From NCBI RefSeq assembly GCF_016919245.1, contig NZ_JAFEJA010000001.1:310001-374000 (forward strand): DNA of 64,000 nucleotides, given 5' to 3'. Of the stretch, positions 20,600 through 28,526 are shown piece after piece. The position numbers were made by a program, and so were the translations under genes. The notes beneath the pieces are model-generated. The model searched no databases. It worked only from the letters and a program-made list of their open reading frames with translations, and was not told where the DNA came from. How positions within the stretch are numbered: the stretch's first letter is position 1; each line of letters starts with the position of its first letter. This DNA comes from Streptomyces zhihengii. Lineage in GTDB: Bacteria; Actinomycetota; Actinomycetes; Streptomycetales; Streptomycetaceae.

Positions 20600-21378
20600 A
20601 TGGAACTCAAGCGGGAGCGGGTCCGGGAGCATCTGCTCACCGTGATCGAGGGCCGCCGCCCGGGTGACGCCATCCCCTCCGAGCGCACCCTCTGCGCCGA
20701 ACTCGGCGTCTCCCGGCCCACCTTGCGCGCGGCCGTGGACGAACTCGTGGCCACCGGGCTGCTGGTGCGCGAGCACGGACGCGGCATGTTCGTCGCCCCG
20801 TCGAAGGTCACCCAGGAACTGGTGTCCGGCGGTGCCGCGTCGACGGCCGCGGCGGGCGGCTGGACGAGCAGGGTCCTGGAGCTGCGGACGGCTCCGGCCG
20901 GGGCCCGGATCGGCCGGCGGCTCGACGTCTCCCCCGCCGCCGTGGTGGTGCGGGCGACCCGGCTGCGGCTGACCGGCGGGGCGCCCATCGCCCTGGAGCA
21001 CCTGCACATCCCCCGGGACCTGGTGCCGGGACTGACGGCCGACGGGCTGGAGGGCGGCTTCCACGCCCTGCTGCGGGAGCGGTACGGCATCCACCCCGCA
21101 CACGCCGTCCAGTCCATCGAACCGACCGTGCTGAGCAGGGAGGAGGCCGGCCTGCTGGAGGTGCCGGAGCTGTCGCCCGCGCTGCTCTTCGACCGGACCA
21201 CCACGGACGGGGACGGCCGCCCCGTCGAGTACCTCCGCGCCCTCTACCGGGGCGACCGCTACCGGATCGTCTCCCGGCTCGCCCTCGGCGACGGATCCGC
21301 CGACCGCCCGGCCCCCGGGACACCGCCCGCCGGGGCACGGGTCGACGGCACCGCCCGGGGGGGGCGGGGGGCGGCTGA
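20600..21378 (+). CDS. GntR/HutC-family regulator (second paralogue), 3' end apparently frameshifted
   Basis: ATG at 20600 behind GGAGGGG. It is highly similar to the preceding regulator (HTH at about 1-75, UTRA at about 90-235 ending RGDRYRIVSRLALGDG). DNA identity is near-complete over the ERTLCAELGVSRPT segment, so this is a tandem duplicate. The expected stop is missing. The frame stays open through a repeat-rich spacer into the MFS gene, ending only at 23485. Just after the regulator part lies a G8 run (21357-21364) and then G6; one extra base there would bring TGA at 21376-21378 into frame and give about 259 residues. I therefore place the end there. A sequencing or natural indel is more likely than a real GntR-MFS fusion. 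Confidence 0.7.
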
Positions 21379-21455
21379 CGGGGCGCGCCACCCGTGCGGG
21401 CGGGAGCGACTGACGGGGCGCGGGCGCGCCGCCCGTGCGGGCGGGCCCGCCTGGA

Positions 21456-21655
21456 CCGGCCGTCGTGCCGCGCCAAACCCCTCGGCGGCTTTCCCGCGGC
21501 CGGTGCCGGTACGCGCCGGACCCCTCGGCGGTTCTCGCGCGTCCGGTGCCGGTGCGCGCCGGACCGCTCGGCGGTTCTCGCACGTCCGGTGCCGGTACGG
21601 ACCGGACCCCTCGGCGGTTCTCGCACGTCCGGTGCCGGTACGCGCCGGGCCGCCG
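21456..21655. repeat. 43-bp tandem repeat in the GntR-MFS spacer
   Basis: Units start at 21500, 21543, 21586 and 21629 (the last partial), each opening CCGGTGCCGG and containing CTCGGCGGTTCTCGC. A more degenerate unit precedes at about 21456-21499. The period of 43 is not a multiple of three, so the reading frame rotates from unit to unit, which argues against coding. The whole 21379-21856 spacer is otherwise featureless GC-rich DNA. Confidence 0.85.
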
Positions 21656-21856
21656 GCGCGGCCGACACGCGGGCTGTGCGCGGGCTGTGCGAACGCCCGG
21701 CGCGCCCCGTGCGGGCGGGCCCGCACGCGGCGGTTCGGGTCGCGCCGGCCCACCGGGCCTGACCGGTGGGGCCCCGGCCATGCCCGGTGGGCATGGCCGC
21801 GTGCGCACGGCACACTCCCTCTCGTCCCGTCGCCCACGCCTCCAGGAGCCCCGCCC

Positions 21857-23485
21857 ATGGCATCGCCGCCCTCCGCACGGACCGGCTCCCGACCCGGCGG
21901 CGGCGGGGCGGAGGCGCGGCCGCTGCTGCGCGACGCCGCCTTCCTGCGGCTGTGGAGCGGCACCACGGCATCGGGCCTGGCGACCTGGGCACTGCCCTTC
22001 GTCCTGGGCCTCGCCGTGCTCGACGACACCCTCACGCCGGGGGTGCTCGGACTGCTGCTGGCCGCCCGCACGGTGGGCTTCCTCGCCGCGGTGGCCGTCG
22101 GCGGGGTGCTGGCGGACCGGCACGCCCGGCGCTCCGTCGTGCTGTGGTCCTCGCTCGCCGCGGCGGCCTCGTCGCCCCTGCTCGCCGCCGGGCTCGGACG
22201 CTCCGACCTACTCATGGCGTCCGCGGCGGCCTTGGCGGGAGCGGGGCAGGGAGCATGCCGGCCCGCCTTCCAGGCGCTCACCGCGGAGATCGTGGACGCC
22301 GGGCGCCGGACCCGTGCGAACGCGGCGCTCACCCTCGCCGTGCGCGGCACCACCCTCGCGGGGCCCGCGGCGACCGCCCTGCTGGCGACCGTCGTCGGCA
22401 CGGCGGCGCTGCTCCTGGGCATCGGAGCCCTCTGGCTGATCGCGGCGTTCGTCCCGGGACGGCCGAAGACGCGCCCGGCGGACGGGGCGGACGGGGCGGG
22501 CGCGGCGGACGGGGCGGGCGCCGACAACGCGGCGGGCCCAGCGGACGCGGCGGGCCCAGCTGGCGCGGCGGACGCTGACGACGCGCAGGACCCCCGGGGC
22601 GCGCGGGACCCGCAGCACACCCGGGACCCGCAGGACGCGGGAGGCCCGGCCTCCGCGGGCGGCACCCACCCCGGCGGCCAAGGGGTGCCGGCGCGCCGCA
22701 CCCGACGGCCGGGCCGGAGCGTCCGTCCCGTCGTGCCGGCCCCGGCGGGCGGCACGCGCCGCGAGGAGGCGACGGCACCTCAGCTCCTGGCGGCACCGGT
22801 CGGCGGCGAGCCGTCCCCGGAGCGTGAATCCCCTGCGCGGAGGAGGAGTTCGCTCTGGCGGGAGTTCGGGGAGGGACTGCGGGAGGCGCGGCGGCATCCG
22901 TGGTTCATGGCCGGGCTCGGCGCGCTGGCGGCGGTCGCGGCGACCGCCTACTCGGTGACCGCCGTCGTGCTGCCGGTCATCAGCCGCGACCGCTACGGCG
23001 GGGAGTTCGTGCTGGCCGCGGCGACGACCGCCTACACGGTCGGCGCGCTCGCCGGGGCCCTGGTGGCGGCCCGGCTGCCCGCCCCCTCCCAGGGCTGGGT
23101 CGCGCTGGCGGGCCTGGCGACGTCCGGTCTGGCGCCGCTGAGCCTGGTGCTGCCGCTGCACGCGGGCGTGGTGCTCGCGGCGTACGCGGTCGCCGGGGCG
23201 GGCATCGAGCTGTTCAACGTGCCCTGGTTCACGGCGACCCAGCGCGAGATGGCCCCCGACCGGCTGGCGCGGGTGTCGTCGCTCGACTTCCTGGTGTCGT
23301 ACGGGCTCGCCCCGGTGGGCCTCGCCCTGATCGCCCCCGCCGTGGCGGCGGCCGGTGCCGCCCCGGTGCTCCTGGTCTGCGCCGTCACCTGCTTCGCCGC
23401 CCCCGCGGCCGCCGCGTTCGCGACCGGCGCCCGCCATCTTTCGCGCCCCCGCGGGAACTTGTCCGCCGCCGCACCCGACAACTGA
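21857..23485 (+). CDS. MFS transporter with a long central loop
   Basis: 542 residues from ATG at 21857, with AGGAG 8 nt upstream. Two six-helix halves: the first opens LLRDAAFLRLWSGTTASGLATW and has the MFS loop motif GGVLADRHARRSVVLW; the second begins near residue 345 (HPWFMAGLGALAAVAATAYSV). This is the MFS_3/EntS-like exporter type. The cytoplasmic loop between halves is about 130 residues (203-335) of Ala/Gly/Asp/Pro low-complexity sequence, far longer than usual. It is followed 50 bp later by the methyltransferase-PLP-ATP-grasp genes, so it may export their product. The frame is continuous with the GntR gene upstream, but the ribosome site and domain boundary support a separate start. 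Confidence 0.85.
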   Translation: MASPPSARTGSRPGGGGAEARPLLRDAAFLRLWSGTTASGLATWALPFVLGLAVLDDTLTPGVLGLLLAARTVGFLAAVAVGGVLADRHARRSVVLWSSLAAAASSPLLAAGLGRSDLLMASAAALAGAGQGACRPAFQALTAEIVDAGRRTRANAALTLAVRGTTLAGPAATALLATVVGTAALLLGIGALWLIAAFVPGRPKTRPADGADGAGAADGAGADNAAGPADAAGPAGAADADDAQDPRGARDPQHTRDPQDAGGPASAGGTHPGGQGVPARRTRRPGRSVRPVVPAPAGGTRREEATAPQLLAAPVGGEPSPERESPARRRSSLWREFGEGLREARRHPWFMAGLGALAAVAATAYSVTAVVLPVISRDRYGGEFVLAAATTAYTVGALAGALVAARLPAPSQGWVALAGLATSGLAPLSLVLPLHAGVVLAAYAVAGAGIELFNVPWFTATQREMAPDRLARVSSLDFLVSYGLAPVGLALIAPAVAAAGAAPVLLVCAVTCFAAPAAAAFATGARHLSRPRGNLSAAAPDN

Positions 23486-23535
23486 AGCGTGGACACAAGG
23501 GTGTCCTGGAGCAACGGGAGCACCAGGAGGCGTGT

Positions 23536-24396
23536 GTGGCGAGCGAAGTCTTGGGCACCCGGCGGCCGTCGGGACCGGCCGTCCGCGGTGAGGACGACGA
23601 GCACGACGGCGCCCGCCCCGAGGGCGCCGGCACCGGGCACGGCGCCGACGACGACTGGTACGCGGACGACAGCCTGTGGACCGACTTCGCGCCGGCGATG
23701 TTCTCCCCCGCCCGGGGCGAGGCGGTCGGCGAGCTCGTCGACGGCTCGGCGCTGCTGGACCTGCCGCCCGGGTCCCGGATCCTCGATCTGTGCTGCGGAC
23801 CCGGGCTGTTCGCGGTGCCGCTGGCGCTGAAGGGCCACCGGGTGACGGGCGTGGACCTCTCCCCCTCGATGCTGGAGCGCGCCCGGACCGCCTGCGCCGC
23901 AGCGGGGGCGGACGTCCGGCTGGTGCGGGCCGACATGCTGACGTTCACCGAACCCGAGTCCTACGACGTGGTGCTCAACGTGTTCACCTCGTTCGGCTAC
24001 TTCGCCGACCCGGCCGACAACCTCGCGGTGCTGCGCAACGCGCTGCGCAGCCTGGTGCCCGGCGGGCGGCTGATCGTGGACGTCATGGGCAAGGAGGTGC
24101 TGGCCGGCTGGATCGGGCGGCCGCAGGCCGTCGACCTGCCCGACGGGTCGTACGTCGTGCAGCGCGACACCGTCCTCGACAGCTGGCGGCGGCTGCGCAC
24201 CGACTGGACGCTGGTGCGCGGCGACCGGGCGCGGACCGCCTCGATCCTGTCCCACCTCTACAGCGCCGCGGAACTGCACGGCCTCTTCGCCGAGGCCGGC
24301 TTCACGGAGGTGGAGTGCTTCGGCGACTTCGACGGGGGTCCCTACGACCAGACGTCGCGCCGTCTGGTCGTCACCGGCGTCCGGAGGGCGCTGTGA
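23536..24396 (+). CDS. Class I SAM-dependent methyltransferase of a small-molecule cluster
   Basis: 286 residues from GTG at 23536, with AGGAGG 5 nt upstream. The first ~45 residues are acidic and polar (EDDEHDGARPEGAG type). The Rossmann core follows: SRILDLCCGPGLFAVPLAL (motif I), VTGVDLSPSMLERAR, VRLVRADMLTF, YDVVLNVFTSFGYF and LVPGGRLIVDVMG. The FTSFGYF segment and C-terminal beta strands resemble small-molecule N/O-methyltransferases of the Methyltransf_25 type. The stop overlaps the start of the PLP gene (GTGA), so production is coupled. Substrate unknown. Confidence 0.83.
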   Translation: MASEVLGTRRPSGPAVRGEDDEHDGARPEGAGTGHGADDDWYADDSLWTDFAPAMFSPARGEAVGELVDGSALLDLPPGSRILDLCCGPGLFAVPLALKGHRVTGVDLSPSMLERARTACAAAGADVRLVRADMLTFTEPESYDVVLNVFTSFGYFADPADNLAVLRNALRSLVPGGRLIVDVMGKEVLAGWIGRPQAVDLPDGSYVVQRDTVLDSWRRLRTDWTLVRGDRARTASILSHLYSAAELHGLFAEAGFTEVECFGDFDGGPYDQTSRRLVVTGVRRAL

Positions 24397-25523
24397 CGGC
24401 GCCCGGCGGCCGCGCGCCGCTGCGGACGCCCGTAGCCGTGCCCGTGCCCGTACCCGTGCCGGTGCACGACCACATCACCGACGCGCTGAAGGACCCGGCG
24501 TTCGTGCGCCTCGGCGAGGGCGTGGTGCTCGCCCGCTTCGAGACGATGAAGGTGTACGCCGCCCTCGGCGCGGTGCGCGAACTCCTGGCCTCCGGCCGGA
24601 TCTCCCCCGGGCACACCCTGGTGGACAGCTCCAGCGGCATCTACGCGCTCGCCCTGGCCATGGCCTGCCACCGCCACGGGCTGCGCTGCCACATCGTCGC
24701 GTCGACCACGGTGGACGCCGCGATGCGCGCCCAACTGGAGGTGCTGGGGGCCACGGTCGACCAGATGCCGCCCTCGCAGAGTCTGCGGCTGGACCAGGAG
24801 CGGCGGGTCCGGCATGTGCGGCGGCTGCTCGCCGAGCGGCCCGGCCTGCACTGGATGCGCCAGTACCACGACCGGGTCCACCACGCGGGGTACCGCGAGC
24901 TGGCCCGGCTCGCCGCCGCCGCGCTCCCCGGACGCGAGATCACCGTGGTCGGCGCGGTGGGCACCGGTGCGTCCACCGGCGGGCTCACCCAGGCGCTGAC
25001 CGACGAGGGGCGGCGGGTGCGGCTGGTGGGCATCCAGCCGTTCGGCAGTGTCACGTTCGCGGGCGAACGGTTCAGCGACCCGGACGCGATCATCGCGGGG
25101 ATCGGCAGCTCCATCCCGTTCGGCAACGTGCGCCACGAGCTGTACGACACCCTGCACTGGCTCGACTTCCGGCACGCCATGGCGGGCGCGGTGGGCCTGC
25201 TGCGCGAACACGCCGTCTTCGCCGGCCTGTCGACGGGCGCCGCGCACCTGGTCGCGGCGTGGGAGGCGGCCCGGCACCCGGGGCGGACGCATCTGGTGCT
25301 CGGCGCGGACACCGGGCACCGCTACACCGAGCGGGTGTTCGCCCGGCACGCGGAGGCCGACGACCCCCGCACCCTGCGGCCGGTACGGGCGGCCGGCCCG
25401 GCCGAGGTACGGCCCCCGTGGTCGGTCATGGAGTGGGCCGGCCGGCCCGCGCCGGAGAGCGCGCGGCTGCGCGAGGACCCGCCGCCGGTGGCGGCGCCCG
25501 CGGTGGGAGGAAGGACCGTATGA
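24393..25523 (+). CDS. PLP-dependent enzyme, cysteine-synthase/SbnA-like fold
   Basis: 376 residues from GTG at 24393, overlapping the methyltransferase stop; GGAGGG is upstream. Fold type II PLP enzyme: the PLP lysine is probably Lys53 in ARFETMKVYAALGA (compare GSxKxR of cysteine synthases), and the phosphate loop is GTGASTGG (190-197). In the usual SSGNxG motif the Asn that bonds the cofactor is replaced: here SSSGIYA (residues 79-85). This family makes beta-substituted alanines such as 2,3-diaminopropionate, cysteine or cystathionine. The Asn loss hints at altered chemistry. An ATP-grasp ligase overlaps it downstream, as in SbnA-like or dipeptide pathways. Specific product unknown. Confidence 0.8.
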   Translation: MTAPGGRAPLRTPVAVPVPVPVPVHDHITDALKDPAFVRLGEGVVLARFETMKVYAALGAVRELLASGRISPGHTLVDSSSGIYALALAMACHRHGLRCHIVASTTVDAAMRAQLEVLGATVDQMPPSQSLRLDQERRVRHVRRLLAERPGLHWMRQYHDRVHHAGYRELARLAAAALPGREITVVGAVGTGASTGGLTQALTDEGRRVRLVGIQPFGSVTFAGERFSDPDAIIAGIGSSIPFGNVRHELYDTLHWLDFRHAMAGAVGLLREHAVFAGLSTGAAHLVAAWEAARHPGRTHLVLGADTGHRYTERVFARHAEADDPRTLRPVRAAGPAEVRPPWSVMEWAGRPAPESARLREDPPPVAAPAVGGRTV

Positions 25524-26764
25524 CGATCGCCTCGCTGGAGTCCCTGTCGTTCGGGCTGGGCCGGACCGCGGAGGCGGCGGCCGCCGCCGGGCACCGGCTC
25601 TGCCTGCTGACCGCCGACCGCTCCGTCTATCTGCACGAACTGTCCGTGCTGCCCGCCGGGGCGGTGACCGTCGTCGACGTCGACACCTTCGACCGGGACG
25701 CCGTCCGGCGCGCGCTGGGGGCCCTGCCCGGTCTCGCGGGCCTGATCAACACGACCGACACCTGGAGCCTGCCGGCCGCCGAAGTGGCGGCGGAGTTCGG
25801 CCTGCCGGGCCCGGACCCGGCCGCCGTGCGCGTCCTGCGGGACAAGGCGGAGGTCCGCCGCCGGCTGCACGCGGCGGGTCTGAGCGCGGGCGCCGCCCTG
25901 CCGGTGGCCGCCGATCCGTCGGCCGCGGGCGAGGTGGTCCGGCGGATCGGGCTGCCCGCGGTCGTCAAGGACCGCTCGGGCACCTCCTCGCGGGACGTGT
26001 GGATCACCCCCGACAAGGACGCGCTGCGCCGGGCGCTCGCCGAGGCGGGTGAACGCGGCCTGGACGGACGGCTGTTCGCCGAGCCGTACCTCGCCGGTCC
26101 GCTGTACAGCGCCGAGACGCTCGGCTTCGGCGGCGAGACCCGGCTGCTGGGCGTGTTCAGCCGCCAGACCTCCCGGCGGCCGGCCGTGCGCGAGGAGGCG
26201 GCGGCGTTCCCCGTGGCCCTCGGCGCGGAGTTGACGGCCGAGGTCGCCGGCTGGGTGGGGCGGGTGCTCGCGGCGGCCGGCCACACCGACGGCTTCGCCC
26301 ATGTCGAGTTCGTCCTCACCGCCCAGGGGCCCGAACTCGTCGAGATCAACCGCAGGATCGGCGGCGCGCTGGTCGGCGAGGCGCTCTGCCGCGCGCTCGG
26401 GACCAATGTGTACGAGGCGCTGGTCGCCACCACCCTCGGCCGCCGGCCGGCGCTGCTCGACGGCCTCCGGGCGGACGGCGCGGCCGGGTACGACGGGGAC
26501 GCCGTCGCCTTCGTCCTCGTCTACGCGGACCGTCCGGGGACGCTCACCGGCTGGGACGGCCTGGACGGGCTGGCGGCGTTCCCCGGCGCGGTGCGCTGGT
26601 ACCCGACCCGGGAGCCGGGCGCCGTCCTGGCGCACACCGGTGACCAGCGGGGCTGCACGGGCATGGTGTGGGCCGAGGGGCCGACGGCCGAACTCGCCAT
26701 GCACCGCGCGTGGAGCGCGGCCGTCACGGTCCGCCCGCTGATGCGCGACGCCCCCGCCGGCTGA
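25520..26764 (+). CDS. ATP-grasp ligase
   Basis: 414 residues; ATGA overlap with the PLP gene at 25520, GGGAGGAAGG upstream. N-terminal Rossmann-like preATP domain (LCLLTADRS), then a central ATP-grasp: LPAVVKDRSGTSSRDVW (ATP-binding Lys and loop), AEPYLAGPLYSAETL and the metal-binding HVEFVLTAQGPELVEINRRIGG (Glu and Asn ligands). It resembles the PF13535 group of carboxylate-amine ligases that join amino acids in carnosine-synthase-like and antibiotic pathways. The C-terminal ~100 residues form a beta-rich lid. Likely role: forming an amide between an amino acid and the PLP enzyme's product (inference). Confidence 0.85.
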   Translation: MTIASLESLSFGLGRTAEAAAAAGHRLCLLTADRSVYLHELSVLPAGAVTVVDVDTFDRDAVRRALGALPGLAGLINTTDTWSLPAAEVAAEFGLPGPDPAAVRVLRDKAEVRRRLHAAGLSAGAALPVAADPSAAGEVVRRIGLPAVVKDRSGTSSRDVWITPDKDALRRALAEAGERGLDGRLFAEPYLAGPLYSAETLGFGGETRLLGVFSRQTSRRPAVREEAAAFPVALGAELTAEVAGWVGRVLAAAGHTDGFAHVEFVLTAQGPELVEINRRIGGALVGEALCRALGTNVYEALVATTLGRRPALLDGLRADGAAGYDGDAVAFVLVYADRPGTLTGWDGLDGLAAFPGAVRWYPTREPGAVLAHTGDQRGCTGMVWAEGPTAELAMHRAWSAAVTVRPLMRDAPAG

Positions 26765-26820
26765 CACCGGCCCGGCGGGACGGGCCGACCGGCGCTGCGC
26801 CCCCGCCGGCCGGGCGGGAC

Positions 26821-26849
26821 GGGCGGCCCGCCGCACCGGCGGGCCGCCC
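26821..26849. terminator. Hairpin between ATP-grasp and sigma-factor genes
   Basis: 12-bp perfect arms (26821-26832 with 26838-26849) and a 5-nt loop, between convergent genes; probably bidirectional. Confidence 0.65.
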
Positions 26850-26855
26850 TCGGCG

Positions 26856-27512
26856 TCAGCGCAGGACCTGCCCGAGCAGGGGGTCCCCGGGGAGCACCGC
26901 GTCGTCGGTCCAGGCCGTCACCAGATCGCGCCGGGCACGGGCCACCCGGGAGCGGACGGTGCCCACCGGGCAGCCGGCGGCCCGTGCCGCCTCCGCGTAC
27001 GACAGACCCACCACCTGGGTGAGGACGAACGCCTCGCGGCGCCCGGACTCCATGGTGCGCAGGGTGTCGTAGACGGCGATCGACTCCTCGAAGCCCGGCA
27101 GATGACGGGGCTGCGCCCGGTCCGCCGCCGCCTGCCAGTCGGCGGTGTCGGCGATCAGCGGCCGGGCGGCGGCGGCACGGTAGCGGTCGACGGCCACCCG
27201 GCGGGCGATGGCGAGCAGCCAGGTGCGGGCGCAGGAGCGGCCGGCGAATCCGGCCAGTCCCGACAGGGCCCGCAGATAGGTCTCCTGGGCCAGGTCGTCG
27301 GCGCCGGGGACGTCGGACGTGAGGTGCGCGAGGAACCTCCGCACGTCGTCGTAGGTCGCCCTGACGAAGCGTTCCGCGGCGTCCTGGTCGCCGCGCGCGG
27401 CCTGGAGCGCCCAGGCGGTGATATCGATGTCACGAGAGGTGCTGCGGTAGGGGCTGCGGTGCCGCGGCTCGGTGAGCACGCGGCGCTGCGCCGGCAAGCG
27501 GGCAAGCGTCAT
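26856..27512 (-). CDS. ECF RNA polymerase sigma factor
   Basis: 218 residues from ATG at 27512; a GTG/ATG 16 codons earlier is less likely. Region 2 at about 45-110 ([20 protein letters not shown], then [18 protein letters not shown] and [18 protein letters not shown]) and region 4 at about 145-205 ([40 protein letters not shown]). No region 3, as expected for extracytoplasmic-function sigma factors. No anti-sigma gene of the usual zinc-finger type is adjacent. The nearest co-oriented gene upstream (27702-28346) encodes a polytopic membrane protein that might take that role (inference). Confidence 0.9.
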   Translation of the reverse strand: MTLARLPAQRRVLTEPRHRSPYRSTSRDIDITAWALQAARGDQDAAERFVRATYDDVRRFLAHLTSDVPGADDLAQETYLRALSGLAGFAGRSCARTWLLAIARRVAVDRYRAAAARPLIADTADWQAAADRAQPRHLPGFEESIAVYDTLRTMESGRREAFVLTQVVGLSYAEAARAAGCPVGTVRSRVARARRDLVTAWTDDAVLPGDPLLGQVLR

Positions 27513-27701
27513 CGCGGGAAGTCCTTCGGGTCGTGACGGGGCCCGCGGCATGCCGCGCACCGGGCGGGCGGTGCTCGCGGCCCCGTCTCCCTGACCCCGG
27601 CCGCCGCGCGGTCCTGCGCACGGCGGAGCCCGGGCGGACCTCGTCGGCAGGAGGCACGCACACGGCGGGGGGGGAGGGCAGGGCGGTCGGGTGACGTCCG
27701 T

Positions 27702-28346
27702 TCAGGCGGGGCACGGCGGGCCGCGGCGGGGCACCCAGCGCAGCACGAGCAGGGCCCGGGGCAGCACCGGGCGGGGCGCGTCGACGAGCGGGGTGACCGT
27801 CTCCGGGACGGTCCAGCCGCGCACGGCGTGCACGACGACGCGCAGGCGCGAGGAGACGAACAGCGAGAGGGAGCGCACCAGTCCGTCGGCGGCGACCTCG
27901 CCGCGCCACAGCCACCATCCGCAGAGCAGTCCGGCCAGCAGATGGACGGCGGTCATCATGACGGAGGCGGCCGGCACCATGCCCTCGTGGGCGGTGTGCA
28001 GGGACGGGTCCTCCGCGCCGGGCGGCAGGACGGGCAGCGGGGCGTGGTGGTGGCCGCCCGCGGGTGCGCCGCCGTTCCGGGGGCAGGGGTGGGCGGCGGC
28101 GAACAGGGCGTGCAGGGCGAGCTGGCCGAGGGTGCTGGCGCCGAGCGCCACCGGGGCGCGCCGGGGCAGGAGCCACAGCAGCCAGCCGCCGGCGCCGGTC
28201 AGGAGGAAGGCGAGGCACAGGGTGTAGGGGGGCAGGGGGCAGCGCGAGGAGAGGGCGTGTCCCAGGCCGGACACCACGACGCACACGGCCGCGAACACCG
28301 CCGCGTGCGTGAGGCGGAGTGCTGATCCGGCTCCCATGAGCGTCAT
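27702..28346 (-). CDS. Polytopic membrane protein with His-rich loop, unknown function
   Basis: 214 residues if ATG at 28346 is used (a second ATG lies 3 codons on; no clear ribosome site for either). About five membrane segments: AAVFAAVCVVVSGLGHALS, CLAFLLTGAGGWLLWLL, ALGASTLGQLALHALFAAA, SVMMTAVHLLAGLLCGWWLW, then an amphipathic C-terminus. The third loop has GGHHHAP and further His residues (AAHPCP, LHTAHEG), suggesting metal binding. It lies 189 bp upstream of the sigma gene on the same strand and is divergent from the ferric-reductase-like gene. Possibly a metal or redox-linked sensor; family not recognised. Confidence 0.6.
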   Translation of the reverse strand: MTLMGAGSALRLTHAAVFAAVCVVVSGLGHALSSRCPLPPYTLCLAFLLTGAGGWLLWLLPRRAPVALGASTLGQLALHALFAAAHPCPRNGGAPAGGHHHAPLPVLPPGAEDPSLHTAHEGMVPAASVMMTAVHLLAGLLCGWWLWRGEVAADGLVRSLSLFVSSRLRVVVHAVRGWTVPETVTPLVDAPRPVLPRALLVLRWVPRRGPPCPA

Positions 28347-28526
28347 CGTGCCAGCGCCGACGCTTGAGCAATACTCTAGTGAACGATGCGTCAGATGTGA
28401 TTCAGGCCATAGTGCGGGACCGGGAACCCGATGCCCCCTCCATCCGACTACTGGTGCAGTGCGGGCACCTGACGTCCGCACCCCGCAGCCGCGGCCACGG
28501 CCCGCACCGCTGGAGGATCCCCGCTG

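Noticed and set aside
20600..23485. A genuine GntR-MFS fusion protein of 961 residues
   Set aside because: The joining segment crosses a 43-bp repeat in rotating frames, a good ribosome site precedes the MFS ATG, and a homopolymer sits at the expected stop. A lost stop is simpler.
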